A DNA stretch of 64,000 nucleotides, taken from the NCBI RefSeq assembly GCF_001512285.1, contig NZ_LNUV01000006.1, positions 1,968,809-2,032,808 on the forward strand, read 5' to 3'. Under the pieces are notes generated by a model. The model did not search any database. It was given only the letters and a program-made list of their open reading frames with translations, and was not told the origin of the DNA. This DNA is from Arthrobacter sp. EpRS71 (GTDB lineage: Bacteria > Actinomycetota > Actinomycetes > Actinomycetales > Micrococcaceae). Made by a program: the position numbers and the translations under genes. This document shows positions 26,110 through 34,929 of the stretch, one piece after another; position 1 is the stretch's first letter, and the number at the start of each line of letters is the position of its first letter.

Positions 26110-27429
26110 TTAGGCTGTAGCGCCCGCTGCGGCCTTCGCTGCTGCCGGAAGGGCCTCGATAATCCGGTTCATGGCTGCGTCGTCGTGGGCGGCCGAGAGG
26201 AACCAGGCTTCGAAGACTGAGGGCGGAAGGTAGACGCCGGAGTCCAGCATGGAGTGGAAGAACGGTGCGTAGCGGAAGCTTTCCTGCCGCTGTGCGTCGT
26301 CGTAGTTGTGGACTCCGTGGGCAGAAGTACCAAAGGCGACGGAGAACAGATTGCCCGCCCTCTGGATGGAGTGATCCACGCCTGCGTCATCAAGGGCTGA
26401 GGAAAGCGCTGCGGAGAGCTCAAGCGAACGCGCATCCACGTAGGCGTAAACCTCAGGGGTTGCGTTCGTCAGCGTTGCCACGCCTGCGGCCATGGCCACG
26501 GGGTTTCCGGACAGCGTACCGGCCTGGTACACGGGCCCGACGGGGGCGAGGTAGTCCATGACGTCGGCACGGCCGCCCAGGGCCGCCGTCGGCATTCCGC
26601 CGCCGATGACCTTGCCGAAGGTGAGCAAGTCAGGAGCCCAGCCTTCCTGGCGGCCGGTCAGCCCCCAGTAACCGGCGTAGCCGGTACGGAAGCCGGTGAG
26701 GACTTCGTCCAGGATGAGGAGCGCGCCGTGTTCCTTGGTGATGCGGGACAGCCCTGCATTGAAGCCCTCACCCGGCGTGACGACGCCCATGTTGGCCGGA
26801 GCCGCTTCGGTGATGACGGCAGCTATGTTCTTGCCGTGCGCTGCGAATGCGGCCTCGACGGCGGCGAGATCGTTGTAGGGCAGGACCAGGGTTTCAGCGG
26901 CGGTTGCCTCAGTAACGCCGGCAGAGCCGGGCAGTGCCAGGGTTGCTACGCCGGATCCTGCCGCAGCCAGCAATCCGTCCAGGTGGCCGTGGTAGCACCC
27001 GGCAAATTTGATGATCAGGTTGCGGCCGGTGAAACCACGGGCCAGCCGAACGGCCGTCATGGTGGCTTCGGTTCCAGTGGATACCATCCGCAAGCGTTCA
27101 ACGGCGGACACCCGGTCCTTGACGATCGCGGCCAGATTGGCTTCGTCCGGTGTGGAAGCTCCGAAGGAAAGACCACGATCCACAGCTGCGTGAACGGCAT
27201 CAAGCACGGCGGGGTGCGCGTGACCCAAAAGCGCCGGCCCCCAGGAGCAGACGAGGTCCACGTATTCTTTACCGTCCGCATCCGTCAGGTAAGCGCCCTT
27301 GGCCGAAACCATGAATTTCGGTGTGCCGCCCACTGACCCGAAGGCCCGCACCGGCGAGTTCACTCCGCCGGGCATCAGAGACCGGGCACGGTCGAACAGT
27401 TGATCGGACACGGGGGTGTTTGACGTCAT
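26110..27429 (-). CDS. hemL: Glutamate-1-semialdehyde 2,1-aminomutase
   Basis: 439 residues. A PLP enzyme of the class III aminotransferase fold with the cofactor Lys in LLTFGKVIGGGMPTAALGG and the GSA signature PGGVNSPVRAFGSVGG. It converts glutamate-1-semialdehyde to 5-aminolevulinate, the second step of the C5 route begun by HemA in this window. It is last in the leftward heme run, 43 bases after the LLM oxidoreductase stop. The ATG at 27429 has AGGAA very close upstream. Confidence 0.96.
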   Translation of the reverse strand: MTSNTPVSDQLFDRARSLMPGGVNSPVRAFGSVGGTPKFMVSAKGAYLTDADGKEYVDLVCSWGPALLGHAHPAVLDAVHAAVDRGLSFGASTPDEANLAAIVKDRVSAVERLRMVSTGTEATMTAVRLARGFTGRNLIIKFAGCYHGHLDGLLAAAGSGVATLALPGSAGVTEATAAETLVLPYNDLAAVEAAFAAHGKNIAAVITEAAPANMGVVTPGEGFNAGLSRITKEHGALLILDEVLTGFRTGYAGYWGLTGRQEGWAPDLLTFGKVIGGGMPTAALGGRADVMDYLAPVGPVYQAGTLSGNPVAMAAGVATLTNATPEVYAYVDARSLELSAALSSALDDAGVDHSIQRAGNLFSVAFGTSAHGVHNYDDAQRQESFRYAPFFHSMLDSGVYLPPSVFEAWFLSAAHDDAAMNRIIEALPAAAKAAAGATA

Positions 27430-27472
27430 GGTTCCTATTCTTTCAGTGATTCAGGCGCGGTGTGGCCGCAGT

Positions 27473-28591
27473 CTAGGCTGCAGCCAGCAGCTCGGTAACC
27501 CGCGGGGCCACCTCGGTGCCGTAGAGCTCGATGCAGCGCATCATGGACTGATGCGGCAACGTTCCATTGCTGTATTTGAGGTCGAATCGGTCCACACCGA
27601 GGTTCCTCTTGAGGAGAGCGATTTTCTGCGCCACGGTTTTCGGGGAGCCAACATAGAGGGCACCTTCAGGGCCGCACATGGCGTCGAACTCGCCCCGGTT
27701 TCCTGGACCCCATCCACGCTCGGCGCCGATCCTGTTGCGCTGGTCCAGCCAGTGCGGGAAAAGCTCTTCCCGGGCAGCCTCGTCAGTGTCAGCGATGAAA
27801 CCGGGTGAGTGCGTTGCGATCTGTCGCATGGGATGCCCGTACTTGGCCATCGCCTCACGGTACAGGTTAACCAGCGGTCCAAAGCGGCGCGGTTCTCCGC
27901 CAATAATGGCGAAAATAATGGGGTAGCCGTATTCGGCGCATCGCAGCACGGATTCCGGCGTGCCGCCAACACCAATCCAGGTGGGCAGCAGGTGGTGCTG
28001 CAGTTGTGGATACACCTGCAGCCCGTTGACGTTGGGCCGGGTGCGGCCTTCCCAATGAACGGGTTTCTGGGCACGAACTTTGTCGAACAGCTCCAGTTTT
28101 TCTTCGAACAGAACTTCGTAGTCCGCCAAGTCCAAGCCAAACAGCGGAAATGACTCAACGAACGAGCCCCTGCCGAGCATGACCTCAGCCCTGCCATTGG
28201 ACAGGGCATCCACCGTGGCGAAGCGCTGGAAAACCCTGATCGGATCATCGGAGCTGAGGACGGTAACGGCCGACCCTAAACGAATCCGCGAGGTCACCGC
28301 GGCGGCCGCTGCAAGGAAAACCTCAGGCGCGGACACCGCGAAATCGCGGCGGTGGTGCTCCCCCACACCGAAGGCATGGATTCCGACGGCGTCAGCCAGC
28401 TTCGCTTCCTCCAGCAGCTCGCGCAGGACGCGCGCATGCGCCTTGGGGCTTCCGTCGGCGTCCACTCCGGCGTCGCCGAAGGTGTTCAAGCCGAGCAGGA
28501 TCTCGTTCGCCGCCACTGGCGCGGCGGGATCGGTCCGCGCGGCGGGGTCTGACGGGACGGTGGGTTCTGATTCAGAGGGGAGAGAAGACAT
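27473..28591 (-). CDS. LLM-class flavin-dependent oxidoreductase
   Basis: 372 residues of the luciferase-like monooxygenase fold. Features include the N-terminal strand LLGLNTFGDAG, VGIHAFGVGEHH, the phosphate-binding region RIRLGSAVTVLSSDDPIRVFQRFATVDALS and RAEVMLGRGSFVESFPLFG. It should use FMN or F420 with an unknown substrate. Its ATG overlaps the hemB stop by one base (TGATG), so it is translationally tied to a heme gene although it is not part of any heme route I know. The N-terminal 20 residues are low-complexity. Confidence 0.88.
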   Translation of the reverse strand: MSSLPSESEPTVPSDPAARTDPAAPVAANEILLGLNTFGDAGVDADGSPKAHARVLRELLEEAKLADAVGIHAFGVGEHHRRDFAVSAPEVFLAAAAAVTSRIRLGSAVTVLSSDDPIRVFQRFATVDALSNGRAEVMLGRGSFVESFPLFGLDLADYEVLFEEKLELFDKVRAQKPVHWEGRTRPNVNGLQVYPQLQHHLLPTWIGVGGTPESVLRCAEYGYPIIFAIIGGEPRRFGPLVNLYREAMAKYGHPMRQIATHSPGFIADTDEAAREELFPHWLDQRNRIGAERGWGPGNRGEFDAMCGPEGALYVGSPKTVAQKIALLKRNLGVDRFDLKYSNGTLPHQSMMRCIELYGTEVAPRVTELLAAA

Positions 28592-29571
28592 CAGGACTCC
28601 TTCAGCCAGCCAGCCAGTTCGGAGGCCCAGTAGGTCAGGACGGTATCGGCGCCGGCACGCTTGATGCCGAGGACGGATTCAGTGATGGCACCCCGCCTGT
28701 CGATCCAGCCGTTGGCGGCTGCCGCTTCGATCATGGCGTACTCCCCTGAAATTTGGTAGGCCGAGACCGGGACGGGGCTCATGGCGGCGACGTCGGCCAG
28801 GATGTCGAGGTAGCTCATGGCGGGCTTGACCATCACCATGTCTGCGCCTTCTTCGAGGTCCAGTTCGACTTCGAGGATGGCTTCCCTGCGGTTGGCCGCA
28901 TCCATTTGGTAGGTGCGGCGATCGCCCTTGAGCTGCGAGTCCACGGCCTCACGGAAGGGGCCGTAGAACGCTGAGGCGTACTTCGCTGCATAGGCAAGAA
29001 CCGCGGTGTTCTTGTGTCCGGATTCCTCCAGTGCCTGACGGATGACCGCGATCTGGCCGTCCATCATGCCCGAAGGCCCCAGCACATGGGCTCCGGCGTC
29101 GGCCTGGGCAACTGCCATCCGGCCATAGATCTCCAGCGTGGCATCGTTGTCCACGTAGCCCTGCGAATCGAGGACACCGCAGTGGCCGTGGTCGGTGAAT
29201 TCATCAAGGCAGACGTCGCCCATGATCACCAGGTCATCGCCCACCTCGGCCTTGACGTCACGGATGGCCTTGTTCAGGACACCGTCCGGGTCCAGCGAAG
29301 CGGTGCCTTGCGCGTCACGTACTGCAGGCACGCCGAACAACATGATGCCGCCCACGCCCAGCTCCACGGCTTCGGCTGCGGCACGTTTCAGGGACTCGGT
29401 GGTGTGTTGGACCACCCCGGGCATGGAACTGATGGGACTCGGCTCGGTGAGGCCTTCCCGGATGAACGCCGGGAGGATCAGGTCCGCGGGCGCCAAACGG
29501 TTCTCGGCGGTGAGCCTGCGCATGGCCGGAGTTGTGCGCAGGCGGCGGGGACGATGGTTTGGAAAGCTCAT
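28591..29571 (-). CDS. hemB: Delta-aminolevulinic acid dehydratase (porphobilinogen synthase)
   Basis: 326 residues. It condenses two 5-aminolevulinate molecules to porphobilinogen. The two active-site lysines are visible in AYAAKYASAFYGPFR and MVKPAMSYLDI. The metal segment reads DVCLDEFTDHGHCGVLD. Zinc enzymes have CxC-x7-C here; the middle Cys is Asp, giving a mixed ligand set. ATG 29571 overlaps the hemD stop by four bases and has AAGGGA upstream; the frame extends to 29715 within hemD. Confidence 0.95.
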   Translation of the reverse strand: MSFPNHRPRRLRTTPAMRRLTAENRLAPADLILPAFIREGLTEPSPISSMPGVVQHTTESLKRAAAEAVELGVGGIMLFGVPAVRDAQGTASLDPDGVLNKAIRDVKAEVGDDLVIMGDVCLDEFTDHGHCGVLDSQGYVDNDATLEIYGRMAVAQADAGAHVLGPSGMMDGQIAVIRQALEESGHKNTAVLAYAAKYASAFYGPFREAVDSQLKGDRRTYQMDAANRREAILEVELDLEEGADMVMVKPAMSYLDILADVAAMSPVPVSAYQISGEYAMIEAAAANGWIDRRGAITESVLGIKRAGADTVLTYWASELAGWLKES

Positions 29572-30422
29572 TGCGAATTCCCTTCGTTGGCGAAAACAGA
29601 TTCCAGGGCGGCCACAATGCCGTCCGGGGTAGGTACTTTGGCGGTGCCTGCCACGGTAAGGCCAATCCGGGAAGCCTCTGCCGCCGTCGGCCGTCCAATG
29701 GCGATCAGCCGGCAAGTGCCCAAGGGCAACAACGTTGCAGCAATCCGGCGCGCAGCGCTGGGAGAAGCCGCCACCACGGCGTCTATCGTCCCGGCCGTGA
29801 GTGCTGCCTGCGCTTCTTCGGGACTAAGCGTCACCGGCGCGTCGGTGGAGGACACCACGACGCCGGACGGAAGTTCCGCTGTCAGGCGGAGTTCCGCAGG
29901 GGCAGGGTAATCGACCGTGCGGTAGGCCACCACGGACGTCACGTCCGCACCGCTGGCCGCCAGGCCATCGCGCAGGCCGGCCGCCGCGATATCGGCTTGA
30001 GGCAGGAAAACGCGTTCACGGGACGCGTCCCACACTTCAAGGAGGCCTTCCGCTGACTGGACATCGACAGGTGCCAAATCAACGGTGAGGCCTACGGACT
30101 CAAGAACCTTCCGGGAGGAGGGGCCAATCGTGGCCACTTTCGTTCCCGACGCAACAAGATCCCCGAGGACCATTCCGCGCTGGGCAGCTTTCTCCAACAG
30201 AACCCGGACGGTGGTGATGCTGCTGATCACCAGCCAGTCGAAGCCGCCGGCCGCCAGCTGGTCCAAGGCAGCGTCAAGGGGAGCTTGGTCCCCTGCCTTC
30301 TCAAAATCGATGAGCGGAAGCAGCAACGGTTCTGCCCCCAACTCGCTCAGGAGCGACGCCAAGGGGCGCGCACGGTCGGCGTTCCTGGTGATCAGGACGC
30401 GCCGACCGGTCAACCCGTTCAC
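29568..30422 (-). CDS. hemD: Uroporphyrinogen-III synthase
   Basis: 284 residues in two alpha/beta domains, with the low sequence identity usual for this family. Recognisable parts are GRRVLITRNADRARPLASLL, DWLVISSITTVRVLLEKAA, VATIGPSSRKVLESVG and the second-domain VAASPSAARRIAATLLPLG. It cyclises hydroxymethylbilane with inversion of ring D. I take GTG 30422, ten bases after the hemC stop; the open frame continues to 30674 inside hemC. Position between hemC and hemB confirms the call. No clear ribosome site; reinitiation from hemC is likely. Confidence 0.9.
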   Translation of the reverse strand: MNGLTGRRVLITRNADRARPLASLLSELGAEPLLLPLIDFEKAGDQAPLDAALDQLAAGGFDWLVISSITTVRVLLEKAAQRGMVLGDLVASGTKVATIGPSSRKVLESVGLTVDLAPVDVQSAEGLLEVWDASRERVFLPQADIAAAGLRDGLAASGADVTSVVAYRTVDYPAPAELRLTAELPSGVVVSSTDAPVTLSPEEAQAALTAGTIDAVVAASPSAARRIAATLLPLGTCRLIAIGRPTAAEASRIGLTVAGTAKVPTPDGIVAALESVFANEGNSQ

Positions 30423-30432
30423 GCCATGCGGC

Positions 30433-31431
30433 TCAGGACGCGGCAAGGTCCGCGATCTCCGCGGCGCCGGCAGCGAGCAGGAGTTCTGCCACTTCGATGC
30501 CGAGCAACGTGGCCCCGACCTCCGTGAGGCCGTCTGTGGCTTTCTTTTCGCGGACGGTCTTGGTGCCATCCACAGCACAGACCACTGCTTCGAGGTACAG
30601 CATGCTGCCCTTCCGGAAGGCGTAAGCACCCACGGGGGCCGCGCAACCGGCTTCAAGCCGGGCCAAGACGGCACGTTCGGCCGTGACGGCGAGGCGGGTA
30701 TCGTCGTCGTTCAAAGCGGCAAGAGCCTGAGCCAGCACCCCATTGGAGCCCTCGGTGGAACCCGCCAGCAGCGGAGCCTCATCAGTCCGGCATTCTATGG
30801 CCAATGCTCCCTGGCCGGGAGCGGGCAGCATCACGTCGGATTCGAAGAACTCACTGACGGTGTCCAGCCGGTCCATGCGCTCCAATCCAGCTGCGGCCAA
30901 CACCACGGCGTCAAGATCGCAGGATTTCCCCGGGACAACATCATCAGTCACGTTTCCCGGCAGACCCGGGACACGGCCCAGGCGCGTGTCCACGTTCCCG
31001 CGGATATCGAGTACCTCAATGTCCGGACGTGCAGCCCGCAGCTGAGCAGCACGACGTGGTGAGCCTGTACCAACTTTGGCACCCCCCGGCAGTTCAGCGA
31101 GAGTCATACCGTCGCGCGCACAGAGAACGTCGCGGACATCCACACGCTTGGGCGTTGCGGCGATGCTCAGGCCAAGTGCCGCCCCCGTGGGCAGGTCCTT
31201 GAGGGAGTGCACGGCAACATCACAGGTCTCAGCGAGGAGGGCGTCCCGAAGCGCCGCGACGAACACACCTGTACCGCCCATCTGGGACAGTGACCCGGTC
31301 TTGACGTCGCCCTCGGTCTTGATGTGCACGAGCTCCACCGGGAAGCCGCCAACGGCAGCCAAGCGGTCCGCTGTTTGCTGCGTCTGCGTCAGTGCCAGCT
31401 TGCTGGCCCTGGTGCCGATGCGGACAGTCAC
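30433..31431 (-). CDS. hemC: Porphobilinogen deaminase (hydroxymethylbilane synthase)
   Basis: 332 residues. Links four porphobilinogens into hydroxymethylbilane. N-terminus TVRIGTRASKLALTQTQQ, substrate-binding GTGSPRRAAQLRAARPD and ALAIECR are all present, and the cofactor-bearing Cys lies in ARLEAGCAAPVGAYA. The start ATG overlaps the ferrochelatase stop by four bases (31428-31431). Confidence 0.96.
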   Translation of the reverse strand: MTVRIGTRASKLALTQTQQTADRLAAVGGFPVELVHIKTEGDVKTGSLSQMGGTGVFVAALRDALLAETCDVAVHSLKDLPTGAALGLSIAATPKRVDVRDVLCARDGMTLAELPGGAKVGTGSPRRAAQLRAARPDIEVLDIRGNVDTRLGRVPGLPGNVTDDVVPGKSCDLDAVVLAAAGLERMDRLDTVSEFFESDVMLPAPGQGALAIECRTDEAPLLAGSTEGSNGVLAQALAALNDDDTRLAVTAERAVLARLEAGCAAPVGAYAFRKGSMLYLEAVVCAVDGTKTVREKKATDGLTEVGATLLGIEVAELLLAAGAAEIADLAAS

Positions 31432-32651
31432 TTGGCCGCCTCTGCAGCGGCGTAAGGGTCATGACCGGTGCCGGTCGTGACACCGGCTTCCGAAATCACC
31501 GGCTTGGCGCCACGGAAGTTCTCGCAGCAGTTGGGCCGGCAGACGTCATACCAGGGGCCCAAGTCCGTGACGTGCGGACGTTCCGTGATGGTGTTGTCCA
31601 GCGTGCGCTCGGAAATAAGGTCCACCAGGCCGGACACAAAGGCCGCATGCGTGCCCGGAGTGGGTACGCGAGTGGCTTCGATGTTCAGGTTCTGACAGGT
31701 CTCCAGTGCTTCCGTGTCCAGATCCCAGGCAACTTCCATGTGGTCGCTGACGAAGCCCAACGGAACAATCACCACTCCCCGGACGCCGGTGGGGGCGATT
31801 TCCTCCAAGTGATCGTTGATGTCCGGTTCCAGCCACGGGATGTGCGGAGCGCCGGACCGGGACTGGTACACCAGGTCCCATGCAATATTGGGTGCCACGG
31901 TATCCATGATGGCCTTGGCGTTGGCCAGGTGCTGGGCCGCGTAGGCCGAACCTTCAGCGAACTCTCGGGGCTCCTCCGGCGAGTTGCCGGCAGCGTGGGC
32001 ATCGCGGGTGGGGATGGAGTGCGTGGCGAACAGCACCCGGATCTTGGAGTCCGGATCAGCCTCGCCGGCTGCTGCCAGCTTGCCCCGGATCTCTTCCAGG
32101 CCCGCGGCCGTGCCCTCCAGGAACGGCTGGACCACACCGGGGTGGTCGAAGTACTGGCGGATTTTGTCCACGGCAAGCTTGCCGTCCAGGCCTGTTTCCG
32201 TCAGCGCGACGCCAATGTCCTCGCGGTACTGCCGGCAGCTGGAGTAACAGGAGTAGATGCTGGTGGTGAGCATCAGGATCCGGCGGTGTCCGGCGTCGTA
32301 AGCGTCCTGCAGAACGGGGGCAATGTACGGATCCCAGTTGCGGTTGCCCCACAGCACGGGAAGGTCAATACCGCGCTTGGCCAGTTCAGCCTCGATGGCT
32401 GCCTTCAGCTCACGGTTCTGCTGGTTGATGGGGCTGATACCGCCGAAGGCGCGGTAGTGGTGCGAAACCTCTTCCAGGCGCTCGTCCGGGATTCCACGGC
32501 CGCGGGTCACATTGCGAAGGAAGGGAATGACGTCGTCCTGGCCTTCCGGCCCGCCGAAGGACGCAAGCAGCACGGCGTCGTAGTTTTTGGGTTCCTGGCG
32601 GCCACGCTCGGTGACTTCATTGACGGCCGTGGAAACGACTGGAGTGCTCAT
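31428..32651 (-). CDS. cpfC: Coproporphyrin ferrochelatase with a likely [2Fe-2S] site
   Basis: 407 residues. Inserts iron into coproporphyrin III in the Gram-positive route. Ferrochelatase signatures: VLLASFGGPEGQDDVIPFLR, HHYRAFGGISPINQQ, and VLFATHSIPTRDAH with the catalytic His. The Cys cluster CRPNCCENF near the C-terminus plus SCYSSCRQY internally matches the four-Cys iron-sulfur site known from mycobacterial ferrochelatase. The long N-terminal extension (20 residues) and the C-terminal tail after the Cys cluster are unconserved. Also named hemH. Overlaps chdC and hemC by four bases each. Confidence 0.94.
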   Translation of the reverse strand: MSTPVVSTAVNEVTERGRQEPKNYDAVLLASFGGPEGQDDVIPFLRNVTRGRGIPDERLEEVSHHYRAFGGISPINQQNRELKAAIEAELAKRGIDLPVLWGNRNWDPYIAPVLQDAYDAGHRRILMLTTSIYSCYSSCRQYREDIGVALTETGLDGKLAVDKIRQYFDHPGVVQPFLEGTAAGLEEIRGKLAAAGEADPDSKIRVLFATHSIPTRDAHAAGNSPEEPREFAEGSAYAAQHLANAKAIMDTVAPNIAWDLVYQSRSGAPHIPWLEPDINDHLEEIAPTGVRGVVIVPLGFVSDHMEVAWDLDTEALETCQNLNIEATRVPTPGTHAAFVSGLVDLISERTLDNTITERPHVTDLGPWYDVCRPNCCENFRGAKPVISEAGVTTGTGHDPYAAAEAAK

Positions 32652-33349
32652 GCAAGGACCTCGGCAATCTCGGCGGCGGACACGCGGCGGCCGGTGTAGA
32701 ACGGGATTTCTTCACGGACGTGGTTGCGGGCCTCGCTGTCCCGCAGGTGGCGCATCAGGTCCACAAGGTCCACCAGTTCCGGCGCTTCGAGTCCAAGGAT
32801 CCATTCCCAGTCCCCCAGTGCGAAGGAGGAAACGGTGTTGGAGATGACCTGCGGGAATTCCCTGCCCAGCAAGCCGTGTTCGCGGAGCATGGCGCCGCGT
32901 TCCTCGGCCGGAAGGATGTACCACTCGTAGGAGCGGACGAAGGGGTACACGCACAGCCAAGTGCTGGGCTCCACGCCACGCGCGTAGGCCGGAACGTGGC
33001 TCTTGGAGAACTCTGCTTCGCGGTGCACGCCCATGGCGGACCAGACGATCTCGGTTCCGGCGAAGAGCTTGCTGCGCCGAATGGAGCGGACGGCTGCCTG
33101 CAGGTCCTCGGGCTTGGCGCCGTGGAGCCACACCATGATGTCCGCGTCCGAGCGCATGGCGGAGACGTCGTAGCTCCCCCGGAGGATCACGCCGCCCTCC
33201 GCGAGTTTTTCTGTGAGGGCTTCGAATTCCTGGGCTGCATCGCCGCTGCGCAGGACGTCGGCCGAGCGCTTGAAGACAGTCCAAAGCGTGAAGAACTGCT
33301 CTTCGGTCTCAGCAGTTTTAGTGACAGATTCGGCAGAAGTGTGGCTCAT
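32648..33349 (-). CDS. chdC: Coproheme decarboxylase (HemQ/ChdC)
   Basis: 233 residues of the chlorite-dismutase fold. Converts coproheme III to heme b, the last step of the coproporphyrin-dependent pathway. Recognisable segments are SYDVSAMRSDADIMVWLHG, CVYPFVRSYEWYILP (with the conserved Tyr residues), and FALGDWEWILGLEAPE. The partners CgoX and CpfC on either side fix the pathway type and exclude a true chlorite dismutase role. Confidence 0.95.
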   Translation of the reverse strand: MSHTSAESVTKTAETEEQFFTLWTVFKRSADVLRSGDAAQEFEALTEKLAEGGVILRGSYDVSAMRSDADIMVWLHGAKPEDLQAAVRSIRRSKLFAGTEIVWSAMGVHREAEFSKSHVPAYARGVEPSTWLCVYPFVRSYEWYILPAEERGAMLREHGLLGREFPQVISNTVSSFALGDWEWILGLEAPELVDLVDLMRHLRDSEARNHVREEIPFYTGRRVSAAEIAEVLA

Positions 33350-33421
33350 GGTTCAAGTTTGCCCCGTGCCAGCCGCTAAGTCGAAACGGATCAGTTCTAC
33401 AAGGCGTAGAAGTGATGCAAA

Positions 33422-34924
33422 TCACAAATCAGAGGATCTGCCTGCGGCTGCCCCGGCCAGTTGTGCACGCGTATCGGCCACCACCGCGGCCAGGCCATTT
33501 CCGGCCAACCAGCCACCCACCACGGCAAGACGATCGGCAGCGGCGCACACCTCACGGACTTGTGCCACACGCTGTTTATGACCGACGGCGGCGAACGGCA
33601 AGGCTCCTGCCCACCGCACCACATCCCAGTCCACAATGTCCGCCCGGGTCACCGGCACCGTCAGCAGTGCGGAAGCATCTTCCACGGCGGCAGCAAGGAG
33701 CGATTCATCATCCATAACGACATCCGCGCCGCCGGCCGCCTCTTCACGCCGACCATAGGACAGGCGCAAGACGTGCGTGCCAGGACCAGCCTCGTCAGCC
33801 AACCAATCCCATTTCGCCGTTGCGTGCGTCAGGGCTTTGGCCTTGATCCCCGGGGTTTCAGGCGCCACCAGGATACCGGTCCCCCGTGGCCTGCCATCGA
33901 GCTGCGGCAAGTCCACCACCAGGGTCACCAGGCTCACCAGCGGCCCGGGAGCCGGACGCAGGCCCGCCAGCCCGGGCACGGACTTCTCCAACAACCCGAC
34001 GGCGGCCGGGCCGTCAAGCGCGACCACCAGCTGCCCGGCGTCGAACGTGGAATCTCCAGCGGTGACCCGCCAACCCTCCCGCGTCTTCGCGACGTCGTCG
34101 GCGTGTTGACCGGAGAGCAGCTGAACACCGCGCGCTTTCAAGTCAGCGACGAGTGCGTCCACCAGGGTGTTCATTCCGCCTTTTAGCCCTGCGACGGCGG
34201 AACCCGCTTTTGCTGGACCGGAAGAAGCTCCGGATAAGGAGGATGAGGCACCCCTTGCGGCTATGCGTTGAGCCGCTACAGCAGTGGCGAGTGAGCCATG
34301 AGTACGGATTCCGGCGCGCAGGCCTGGGGCCACCATATCCACGTCCAACAGGGCAGGGTCAGCCGAATGGACACCGCCCACCACCGGCGAAACAAGCCGC
34401 TCCAGGACCCTTCGGCCCATACGGGTGCGCACCAAGGCGGAAACGCTGGTGACCTCTGAGGTTGTTCCGGCAGAGGCCGGGAGCCAGCGGTCAAAGGACG
34501 CCCTGATGGCTCCAACGAGACCCAGTGAACGCCGGACCTCGGGGTCCCAGGGATTCGCGGGAATCCCGAGCACTCCCGTTTTAGGGAGCTCCTGCGGACC
34601 GTCCGGAAGCTGGACCCAGGCACCTCCGGGATGAGGAGTGACGATGTTGTCGGCCAGTCCCAGCTCACGCGCGAGATCGGCTACGGCCGTGGAGCGCGTG
34701 GCAAACGACTCGGCCCCACTGTCCAATTGCAACCCGGCAACAACGTGCCTTCCCACGCAGCCTCCCCAGGCAGTCCCCGCCTCGAGGACAGTCACCGCCG
34801 AACCGGCCGCCGCCAGTTCCCGCGCGGCGATCAGGCCCGAAATGCCGCCTCCCACTACCAGGGCAGTAGGCCGTGCATCTGTTGCTTTGGGCTCTGACGT
34901 GGGCGACGCGTGCCCCCCGCGCAT
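33422..34924 (-). CDS. cgoX: Coproporphyrinogen III oxidase (CgoX/HemY-type FAD enzyme)
   Basis: 500 residues. FAD-binding Rossmann motif VVGGGISGLIAARELAAAGS and flavin-dependent porphyrinogen oxidase features (GGCVGRHVVAGLQLDSGAESF; GGVHSADPALLDVDM). In organisms with ChdC this enzyme oxidises coproporphyrinogen III to coproporphyrin III. The ATG at 34924 lies five bases after the hemE stop with GGAG upstream; the frame continues to 35086 within hemE. Older annotations call it hemG or hemY. Confidence 0.92.
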   Translation of the reverse strand: MRGGHASPTSEPKATDARPTALVVGGGISGLIAARELAAAGSAVTVLEAGTAWGGCVGRHVVAGLQLDSGAESFATRSTAVADLARELGLADNIVTPHPGGAWVQLPDGPQELPKTGVLGIPANPWDPEVRRSLGLVGAIRASFDRWLPASAGTTSEVTSVSALVRTRMGRRVLERLVSPVVGGVHSADPALLDVDMVAPGLRAGIRTHGSLATAVAAQRIAARGASSSLSGASSGPAKAGSAVAGLKGGMNTLVDALVADLKARGVQLLSGQHADDVAKTREGWRVTAGDSTFDAGQLVVALDGPAAVGLLEKSVPGLAGLRPAPGPLVSLVTLVVDLPQLDGRPRGTGILVAPETPGIKAKALTHATAKWDWLADEAGPGTHVLRLSYGRREEAAGGADVVMDDESLLAAAVEDASALLTVPVTRADIVDWDVVRWAGALPFAAVGHKQRVAQVREVCAAADRLAVVGGWLAGNGLAAVVADTRAQLAGAAAGRSSDL

Positions 34925-34929
34925 GACGC

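Noticed and set aside
31392..32699. A 435-codon open frame antisense to the ferrochelatase gene
   Set aside because: Lies fully across a well-conserved enzyme with normal motifs; protein sequence has no family resemblance.
32648..33349. Annotation as chlorite dismutase
   Set aside because: Neighbouring cgoX and cpfC identify it as coproheme decarboxylase.
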